A program made the translations under genes and the position numbers. Below are positions 58,668 to 64,000 of a stretch of 64,000 nucleotides of DNA, in pieces; position 1 is the first letter of the stretch, and each line of letters starts with the position of its first letter. Below the pieces are notes generated by a model. The model was not told the DNA's origin and made no database searches. It saw only the letters and a program-made list of their open reading frames with translations. This DNA is from Peteryoungia rhizophila. Its GTDB lineage: Bacteria > Pseudomonadota > Alphaproteobacteria > Rhizobiales > Rhizobiaceae. The stretch lies in contig NZ_STGT01000002.1 of the NCBI RefSeq assembly GCF_004912145.1, positions 682,001 to 746,000 on the forward strand, given 5' to 3'.

Positions 58668-59069
58668 TTACGCCTTCGCCTTTGCGACTATCGCTTCCAC
58701 CGGCAGTCCCGCTTCCCTCCAGGCGGAGAAGCCGCCTTCGAGGTGGCAGACATTCTCCAGTCCCATTTCCAGCGCCGTCTTTGTGGCAAGCGCCGAGCGC
58801 CAGCCGCTGGCGCAATAGAAGAGGAAGAGCTTGTCCTCGGCAAAAATGGGCTTGTGATAGGGGCTTTCGGGGTCGATCCAGAATTCCAGCATGCCGCGCG
58901 GGCAGGAAAAGGCATGCGCGATCGTCCCCTCGCGCTCCCGTTCCCGCGGGTCGCGCAGATCGACGAAGACCACGTTGTCGCTTGCCTGCAGCCGTGCCGC
59001 CTCGGCCGTGTCCACCGCCTCGACCAGCGCCTCGGCTTCCGCCAGCAGGTCCTTGTAACCCTTCTTCAT
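58668..59069 (-). CDS. rhodanese-like sulfurtransferase
   Basis: 133 residues, a single rhodanese domain. VVFVDLRDPRERERE is the CH2A-like motif, and the active-site loop is FYCASGWRS with Cys86, ending in LEGGFSAWREAGLPVE. Single-domain rhodaneses move sulfane sulfur or serve as carriers for other enzymes. GGGAGGG stands four bases before the ATG. The N-terminal 30 residues are a charged helix (KDLLAEAEALVEAVDTAEAA). Confidence 0.88.
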   Translation of the reverse strand: MKKGYKDLLAEAEALVEAVDTAEAARLQASDNVVFVDLRDPREREREGTIAHAFSCPRGMLEFWIDPESPYHKPIFAEDKLFLFYCASGWRSALATKTALEMGLENVCHLEGGFSAWREAGLPVEAIVAKAKA

Positions 59070-59197
59070 GCCGCCCTCCCGGATCGTCGCTTGCAGCGGA
59101 GAGAATAGCGCATGGCGCGCTCCTGTCACGGCCTGCCTTTGCCGAAGGACATTCCGCCTCATTGAAGCGGGTGTCGGGATCGCCTAGCTTGCCCATC

Positions 59198-59611
59198 ATG
59201 GAGACCAAAGACGAAACCGCCGGTCCAATCATTCTTTTCGATGCCGAATGCATTCTCTGCTCGGCCAATGCGCAGTTCGTGCTGTCGCAGGACCGCAGCA
59301 AACGCTTCCGCCTCGCCTCGATGCAGGGCGAAGTCGGCTCGGCGCTCTATCGTCGCTTCGGCATCGATCCCGGTGATCCCGACACGATGATCGTGGTCGA
59401 TGGCGAGCGCATGCTGCGCGACAGTGATGCGGTGCTGTCGATCTATGCGGGGCTCGGCTGGCCCTGGAAGGTGCTCACCGTCTTCCGGTTGGTGCCGCGG
59501 GCGATCCGCGATCCGCTTTACCGGCTGATTGCGCGCAACCGCTACCGGATTTTCGGCAAGCGCGACAGCTGCTGGGTTTCCGGGCCGGAGTATCGCGACC
59601 GGTTGCTTTGA
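59198..59611 (+). CDS. DCC family thiol-disulfide oxidoreductase (DUF393)
   Basis: 137 residues. The family's DxxCxxC site is DAECILC (Cys18, Cys21), followed by RFRLASMQGEVG and the Arg-rich C-terminal RLIARNRYRIFGKRDSCWV. The fold is thioredoxin-like; members are small redox or chaperone-like proteins of unclear substrate. It is divergent from the rhodanese gene with 128 bp between starts. Confidence 0.83.
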   Translation: METKDETAGPIILFDAECILCSANAQFVLSQDRSKRFRLASMQGEVGSALYRRFGIDPGDPDTMIVVDGERMLRDSDAVLSIYAGLGWPWKVLTVFRLVPRAIRDPLYRLIARNRYRIFGKRDSCWVSGPEYRDRLL

Positions 59612-59645
59612 CGGCGGGGGTCTGAGCCTCCTGAGATCAACGAAA

Positions 59646-59669
59646 AAGGCGGCCGTTGCCGGCCGCCTT
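59646..59669. terminator. bidirectional terminator between the DCC gene and the livJ-type gene
   Basis: AAGGCGGCCG (59646-59655) pairs with CGGCCGCCTT (59660-59669) around TTGC. On the minus strand TTTTTCG follows, ending the leftward binding-protein transcript. Confidence 0.85.
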
Positions 59670-59694
59670 CTAAGTGTCGGTGATGCTTACGCCC

Positions 59695-60801
59695 TTATTC
59701 GACCGCGACCGTCTTGCCGCCATCCCACTTGTAGAGCGAGAAGCTCTGCGAGGTTAGGTCGCCGGTTTCGCCATAGGTGAGCTTGCCGATGGCCGTCGGG
59801 ATTTCCGTGCCGTCCTTGAGGGCGGCTGCGACGGCTTCCGCGTCGTCTGCACTGCCGGCCTTGGTGATGCCGGCGGCGATGACTTCGACGGCGGCATAGG
59901 CATTCAGCGTGAAGGCTTCGGCCGGGATGTTCTTCGCAGCGAGGGCTGCAGCTGCCGCCTGGCTGTCTTCGTTCTTCAGCGCGTCGGCGGCATTTGTGAA
60001 GATGACGCCATTGGCCGCTTCGCCGCCGATCGTGGCGAATTCGGTGCTGGAGAGGCCGTCACCACCGATCAGGGTCGCGGCGACGCCGATGTCCTTCAGC
60101 TGTCGCGAGAGCAGGCCGGCTTCCGGATAATAGCCGCCGAAATAGATCACCTCGACGCCTTCCGCCTTCAGACGGGTGGTGAGCGCGCTGAAATCCTTCT
60201 CGCCAGGGGTGAGGGCGTCGTTGAAGACTTCCTGGATGCCGGCGGCGTTCAGCGTCGCCTTGAAGGCGTCGGCGAGGCCCTTGCCGTACTGACCCTTGTC
60301 GTTGAGGATCGCGACCTTCTTGTCCTTGAAGTTGGCGACGACGTAAGCGGCAGCCACTTCCGCCTGCTGGTCGTCGCGACCGCAGGTGCGCAGTACCGTC
60401 GTGAGGCCACGGGCGGTGAGATCCGGTGCTGTGGCGGTCGGGGTGACCATCAGGGCGCCGTTTTCGGCAAAGACGTCGGAGGCCGGGACGGCAACGCCAG
60501 ACGTAACCGGGCCGACGACGAACATCACGCCGTCACCGACCAGCTGGTTGGCAGCGGAAACCCCCTGCTTCGGCTCACCGGCATCGTCGGCGACCTTGAG
60601 GGAAACCTGTTCGCCGTTGATGCCGCCCTTCTTGTTGATTTCTTCGATCGCCGTCTCGGCACCGTTCTTGACCTGGGCGCCGACTGCGGCGAGCGGGCCG
60701 GTCAGTGGCGCCATGAGGCCGAGCACGATTTCGGCACGCGCGGCGGGCGCTGCTGCGATCAGCGCGGCAAGGGCCGCGCCTGCGAGAAGATGGAATTTCA
60801 T
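59695..60801 (-). CDS. branched-chain amino acid ABC transporter substrate-binding protein (LivJ/BraC type)
   Basis: 368 residues. Residues 1-23 are a signal peptide ([20 protein letters not shown] then ARA), so it is periplasmic. The mature protein has the two-lobe type I binding fold: [39 protein letters not shown] and [15 protein letters not shown] match LivJ-like proteins. The ligand is probably Leu, Ile, Val or a relative. No permease or ATPase genes adjoin it, so it works with a transporter encoded elsewhere. Confidence 0.88.
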   Translation of the reverse strand: MKFHLLAGAALAALIAAAPAARAEIVLGLMAPLTGPLAAVGAQVKNGAETAIEEINKKGGINGEQVSLKVADDAGEPKQGVSAANQLVGDGVMFVVGPVTSGVAVPASDVFAENGALMVTPTATAPDLTARGLTTVLRTCGRDDQQAEVAAAYVVANFKDKKVAILNDKGQYGKGLADAFKATLNAAGIQEVFNDALTPGEKDFSALTTRLKAEGVEVIYFGGYYPEAGLLSRQLKDIGVAATLIGGDGLSSTEFATIGGEAANGVIFTNAADALKNEDSQAAAAALAAKNIPAEAFTLNAYAAVEVIAAGITKAGSADDAEAVAAALKDGTEIPTAIGKLTYGETGDLTSQSFSLYKWDGGKTVAVE

Positions 60802-60975
60802 GTCCTGCTCCTTGGGTCGACGCGACCGATCTCTGTCGGTTTCGGCGCCATTCGGGTTCTTTTGTTGCTCCCCATGATTGCTTTAGACAAAAACGAGGAG
60901 CGACAAAAGACCTGTAGGCGCGGTGCGTAACCACGCCACAGCTCGATCGGGGGAGAAGGGACGTTGGATGCCTTA

Positions 60976-61239
60976 TCAGACGGTGAGGATACGTCCGCCA
61001 ACTCCCTCGTCGGCCTCAAAGCCGGCCTTGGCTGCGGCGGCATCCTGTTCTCGGCGCAGGGCGAGTTCCGCCATGGCGATCTGCTGCAGTTCGATGAGAT
61101 CGTTGGCAATCTGGGCGCGGCGGGCGGCGAGGCGCGCATCGTCGGCGCGGGCGGCAGCCCGTATCGCGGGTTCCGGCTCGGCCGGGCTGAGGGCGAGGGA
61201 CACGTCTTTACCGAACATGCGCTTGAAGAGGTCGACCAC
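60976..61239 (-). CDS. small hypothetical protein
   Basis: 87 residues, almost entirely Ala/Arg/Glu-rich helix (VSLALSPAEPEPAIRAAARA then coiled-coil-like DDARLAARRAQIANDLIELQ). It starts with GTG at 61239, strongly supported by GGGAGGA five bases upstream. No recognised family. It lies 174 bp upstream of the livJ-type gene on the same strand. Confidence 0.6.
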   Translation of the reverse strand: MVDLFKRMFGKDVSLALSPAEPEPAIRAAARADDARLAARRAQIANDLIELQQIAMAELALRREQDAAAAKAGFEADEGVGGRILTV

Positions 61240-61445
61240 GGATATCCTCCCGGGACCTGATCCGGTTGCGGCACTCGCGACCTGATGTCGGATGTGGCGT
61301 TGCCGGATGGGCTTTCAGTCGTCGGTCGAGCCTTTCGCGGTCATCTGCGCCGGGATCGAACGTGCGATTCCCCAGAGGATACGGGATGGCGGTTCGGCGG
61401 ACAAGTATAGCCTCCATTGCATGGTCAGCCTCGCGCAAGCCACGA

Positions 61446-61471
61446 AAAAGCGGCCCCGAAAGGCCGCTTTT
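61446..61471 (-). terminator. terminator after the omega-aminotransferase gene
   Basis: AAAAGCGGCC (61446-61455) pairs with GGCCGCTTTT (61462-61471) over a 6-base loop; on the minus strand it is followed by TTTTTCG. It is 23 bp below the aminotransferase stop codon. Confidence 0.88.
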
Positions 61472-61493
61472 CGAAAGACCTGCGATGCGGGCC

Positions 61494-62822
61494 TCAGATG
61501 TTGTTCATCAGCACCTTGCGCAGCTTGTCGAACAGTTCGTCGATCTCTTCATGGCTGATGATCAGCGGCGGCGAGAGCGCGATGATGTCGCCGGTCGTGC
61601 GGATCAAGAGGCCGTCATTATAGGCGTTGAGGAAGGCGTTGAAGGCGCGCTTGGTCGGTTCGCCGTCGATCGGTTTTAGTTCGATCGCGCCGATCAGGCC
61701 GAGGTTTCGGATGTCGATGACATTCGGGCAATCCCGGAGAGAGTGCAGCTTCTCTTCCCAGTAGGGCGCGAGTTCGGCAGCCCGGGTCAAGAGGTTCTCG
61801 TCCCGATAGGTGTCGAGCGTTCCAAGCGCTGCGGCGCAGGCGATCGGATTGCCGGAATAGGTGTAGCCGTGGAAGAACTCGATCATGTGTTCGGGTCCTT
61901 GCATGAACGCATCATGGATCTCGGCGGTCACGAAAACAGCACCCATCGGGATGACGCCGTTGGTCAAGCCCTTGGCGGTGACCATGATGTCGGGCTTCAC
62001 GTCGAAATACTGCGAGGCGAAGGGAGCACCCAGGCGGCCGAAACCGGTGATGACCTCATCGAAGATCAACAGGATGCCGTGCTTGGTGCAGAGCTCGCGC
62101 AGGCGCTGCAGATAGCCCTTCGGCGGGATCAGCACGCCGGTAGAGCCGGAGACCGGCTCGACGATGACAGCCGCGATCGTCGAGGCGTCATGCAGGGTGA
62201 CGATGCGTTCCAGTTCGTCGGCGAGGTCGCCGCCATGCTCCGGCATGCCCTTGGTGAATGCATTCTTCGCCGGAAGGTGGGTATGCGGCATGTGGTCGAC
62301 GCCGGTCAGCAGCGTGCCGAACATCTTGCGGTTGGAGACGATGCCGCCGACCGAGATGCCGCCGAAATTCACGCCGTGATAGCCGCGCTCGCGGCCGATC
62401 AGGCGGGTGCGCGACCCCTGGCCCTTTACGCGCTGATAGGCAAGCGCGACCTTCAGCGCCGTCTCCACCGATTCCGAGCCGGAATTGGTGTAGAGCACAT
62501 GCGCCATATTGTCGGGGGCGATGTCGATCAGGCGGTTGGCCAGTTCAAAGGCCTTGGGATGGCCGAGCTGGAAGGCAGGCGCATAATCGAGCTCGCCGGC
62601 CTGTTCACGGATCGCTTCCGTGATCAGCGGGCGGCAGTGACCGGCGTTGACACACCAGAGGCCGGCGGTGCCGTCGAGCACCTGGCGGCCGTCATGGGTG
62701 GTATAGTGCATGTCCTTGGCGCCGACGAAGAGGCGCGGCTCCTTCTTGTACTGGCGGTTCGCAGTGAACGGCATCCAGAAGGCGCGCAGGTCGTTCGGCG
62801 TGGAATTCAGGCGGTTAGACAT
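61494..62822 (-). CDS. class III aminotransferase (beta-alanine/omega-amino acid:pyruvate type)
   Basis: 442 residues, class III PLP fold. It opens with NDLRAFWMPFTANRQYKKEP, then VLDGTAGLWCVNAGHC, the cofactor segment TNSGSESVETALKVALAYQR, IFDEVITGFGRLG (Asp for the pyridine nitrogen) and the Schiff-base Lys in VTAKGLTNGVIPMGA. Close relatives transfer amino groups from beta-alanine or other omega-amines to pyruvate. The start at 62822 has GGAG 6 bases upstream; ATGs at 62825 and 62834 are alternatives. It is transcribed leftward, with no operon partners. Confidence 0.88.
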   Translation of the reverse strand: MSNRLNSTPNDLRAFWMPFTANRQYKKEPRLFVGAKDMHYTTHDGRQVLDGTAGLWCVNAGHCRPLITEAIREQAGELDYAPAFQLGHPKAFELANRLIDIAPDNMAHVLYTNSGSESVETALKVALAYQRVKGQGSRTRLIGRERGYHGVNFGGISVGGIVSNRKMFGTLLTGVDHMPHTHLPAKNAFTKGMPEHGGDLADELERIVTLHDASTIAAVIVEPVSGSTGVLIPPKGYLQRLRELCTKHGILLIFDEVITGFGRLGAPFASQYFDVKPDIMVTAKGLTNGVIPMGAVFVTAEIHDAFMQGPEHMIEFFHGYTYSGNPIACAAALGTLDTYRDENLLTRAAELAPYWEEKLHSLRDCPNVIDIRNLGLIGAIELKPIDGEPTKRAFNAFLNAYNDGLLIRTTGDIIALSPPLIISHEEIDELFDKLRKVLMNNI

Positions 62823-63167
62823 CATCTTCTCCATGGCCCTTTGGTCGCGGGCGGCAATTCTCCCGGCTGTCGGCCGCAAAAGCCGAAATCCGTTGATTGC
62901 GTCGTCACGTTAGCAGGGACCAAAGCACGGTCAAGCCACCGGCAGGGCGGCATCAACAAAGGTCATGGATCGCTGAATTCGGGTGATGAAAACGTACTGC
63001 CGATCGCCCGCTCATGGCAGGGGCGTCGGTAAAACGCAAAAAAGCCCCGGCGGCAAATGCCAACCAGGGCTTTCAAATTCGCAGTTCACCAAAAGGTTCA
63101 CCCGCGTGAGCGAGTGTCGCGCTGATCCCTCCCGTCCTCGATCAGCACGCCTCTGGGAGCGCTGTCA
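62823..63167. other. intergenic region with the nolR terminator only
   Basis: 345 bp between the aminotransferase start and the nolR stop. It holds the aminotransferase promoter, which I could not define, and the nolR terminator at 63041. Open frames crossing it show no ribosome binding site. Confidence 0.5.
63041..63073 (-). terminator. nolR terminator
   Basis: AAAGCCC (63041-63047) pairs with GGGCTTT (63067-63073), with an inner GGCA/TGCC pair. On the minus strand six T residues follow. Confidence 0.75.
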
Positions 63168-63485
63168 TCAGGCGGCCGACTTGCTCGCTGCCGGGGCGCA
63201 ATAAATGCTCTCAAGAGTGGAGAGGATCTTGATCACCGACTCGGACGTCGAGGAATAGTAGATGGTCTGCGCATCGCGACGGGTCTTCACCAGCTTTTGT
63301 GCGCGAAGCTTCGACAGGTGCTGCGACAGAGCCGACTGGCTCAGGCCCACCTGGGTCGCCAGAACGCCGACCGGAACCTCACCCTCAACGAGGCTGCAGA
63401 GGATCATCAGTCGCTTCGGGTTTGCCATGGCGGAGAGCAAACCAGCTGCGACGGTCGACTGTTCGGACAATGCTTTTGTTTTCAT
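63168..63485 (-). CDS. nolR: NolR-like ArsR family regulator
   Basis: 105 residues. Almost the whole protein corresponds to the rhizobial nodulation and metabolism regulator NolR: GLLSAMANPKRLMILCSLVE, GLSQSALSQHLSKLRAQKLV and TRRDAQTIYYSSTSESVIKI are its core blocks. It lacks the metal-binding Cys of SmtB/ArsR. NolR is a dimeric repressor of nod genes and many others in rhizobia. Two motifs matching its reported consensus lie upstream, so it may control itself. A pure Agrobacterium-type homologue without symbiosis genes is equally possible. Confidence 0.85.
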   Translation of the reverse strand: MKTKALSEQSTVAAGLLSAMANPKRLMILCSLVEGEVPVGVLATQVGLSQSALSQHLSKLRAQKLVKTRRDAQTIYYSSTSESVIKILSTLESIYCAPAASKSAA

Positions 63486-63582
63486 CTCAGTTCAACTTTC
63501 TTTGGTCGAGTGCCCTGGGGGAGCGGCAGTCGTTGAAAAACCATCACTTAACTAGAGGCCAAACTCTACCAGCATCATCAAA

Positions 63583-63598
63583 ATTGTATATGCCTAAA
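63583..63598 (-). promoter_or_regulatory. NolR-type motif 1
   Basis: On the minus strand TTTAG-N9-AT fits the reported NolR consensus (A/T)TTAG-N9-A(T/A). It lies about 100 bp upstream of the nolR start codon. Confidence 0.55.
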
Positions 63599-63599
63599 T

Positions 63600-63998
63600 T
63601 TAAGGTACTGCGTATACTGATTTAGGTAACTCTAATAGCAGATCCTGCGCATTTGTGATGGGCGTCACAAATTCATGGCGGATCAGCAAGTCTTTGAAAA
63701 CCAGATCTATTCCATGCGAATCGACCGCGGAGATGCGCCAATCGTTCTCTGTGCCCCCATGAAATTTCGTTGCGAGACGACGTGCCAGATCGGGATGCCT
63801 TCCCCCTAATTCTCGCAGTAAGGCCGGCTCGTCCGCGAAGGATTCGTCATCTATTTTCGGGATGAAAAAGTCGTTGCTGCTCAAATGATAGGCACGGCCG
63901 AAACCGCCGTTGAGGCTCGCTCGTTCCGGGCGCAGACGGAAGAAGCGGAAGTCTGGGAAATCGATGTAGAGCTGCGATTTGGGGTGACGGGCGAGGAA
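63600..63998 (-). CDS. HugZ-like heme utilisation / pyridoxamine-oxidase-fold protein, C-terminal part
   Basis: 133 residues are visible; the 5' end lies beyond the window. FLARHPKSQLYIDFPDFRFF and GGFGRAYHL match the FMN-binding split-barrel part of HugZ-type proteins. DDESFADEPALLRELGGRHP onwards, through ISAVDSHGIDLVF to a short Pro-Val-ended tail, matches the DUF2470 heme-binding C-terminus. Such proteins oxidise or store heme for iron release in the cytoplasm. A NolR-type motif lies inside its last codons. A TTG at 63884 is only an internal codon. Confidence 0.75.
   Translation of the reverse strand, partial: FLARHPKSQLYIDFPDFRFFRLRPERASLNGGFGRAYHLSSNDFFIPKIDDESFADEPALLRELGGRHPDLARRLATKFHGGTENDWRISAVDSHGIDLVFKDLLIRHEFVTPITNAQDLLLELPKSVYAVP
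63621..63636. promoter_or_regulatory. NolR-type motif 2 (palindromic)
   Basis: TTTAG-N9-AT on the plus strand reads ATTAG-N9-AA on the minus strand, so both strands satisfy (A/T)TTAG-N9-A(T/A). It is 23 bp from motif 1, inside the end of the heme-utilisation gene. Confidence 0.5.
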
Positions 63999-64000
63999 GC

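Overview
The window comes from an alphaproteobacterial chromosome, almost certainly a member of the Rhizobiaceae (Rhizobium/Agrobacterium/Ciceribacter type). The reasons are high GC, rhizobial RhlE, BacA, a eukaryote-type glutamine synthetase (GlnII) with its DUF2735 neighbour, a NolR-like ArsR regulator, a DUF1127 protein, and a bdhA-xdhA-xdhB gene order known from Sinorhizobium. No rRNA, CRISPR array, prophage or intact insertion sequence was seen. The assignments rest on family knowledge and visible motifs, not on searches.

Layout. 0-1.1 kb: the 3' end of a low-complexity gene built from octapeptides in a 17-octad (408 bp) super-repeat. 1.3-9.5 kb: tRNA-Arg(CCG), a MarR regulator, a J-domain protein, the circularly permuted ATP-grasp / alpha-E / transglutaminase operon, an EamA exporter, a DEAD-box RNA helicase and a PepSY protein. 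9.5-19.5 kb: an AlkD-like HEAT protein, a YafY regulator with a divergent monooxygenase-fold protein, a non-pyrrolysine MttB-family methyltransferase, a soluble multi-PAS hybrid histidine kinase, and a split MnmC (mnmD plus an FAD oxidoreductase) sharing a palindromic start region.

20.4-41.5 kb: a purine/ureide catabolic island. puuE, a DUF1989 gene, uraD and alc precede the nitrogen-regulated DUF2735/glnII pair. A MntA-HepT toxin-antitoxin pair runs directly into allA-uraH-metallophosphoesterase. Then follow an FMN alpha-hydroxyacid dehydrogenase, a K+ channel, a broken DUF3052 gene, guaD-puuD, a LysR gene, xdhC, an unrelated membrane-protein gene, and bdhA-xdhA-xdhB. With adenine deaminase at 54 kb, the window encodes every step from guanine or adenine (through xanthine or hypoxanthine) to urate, 5-hydroxyisourate, OHCU, allantoin, allantoate, ureidoglycolate and glyoxylate plus urea. 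GlnII next door can assimilate the ammonium.

41.7-53.8 kb: an LLM flavoprotein, methionine aminopeptidase, the peptide transporter BacA, a polysaccharide-deacetylase-like protein, an NnrU protein, a YfgM-like TPR protein with der, a glycosyltransferase, an alpha-glucosidase translationally coupled to an AAC(6')-like acetyltransferase, and a K+ channel with a zinc ribbon. 53.8-64 kb: a YoeB toxin remnant, adenine deaminase, a CMD protein with a Tat-exported cyclase, an aldose epimerase, rhodanese, a DCC protein, a branched-chain amino acid binding protein, an omega-aminotransferase, the NolR-like regulator with two candidate operators, and the C-terminal part of a HugZ-like heme-utilisation protein running off the window.

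Regulatory sites read by eye: a 23-bp palindrome between LysR and the DUF1989 gene, two NtrC-like sites and a sigma-54 promoter before glnII, two NolR-type motifs, a tRNA promoter and several hairpin terminators. Start codons were adjusted where a Shine-Dalgarno sequence or family length argued against the longest reading frame.
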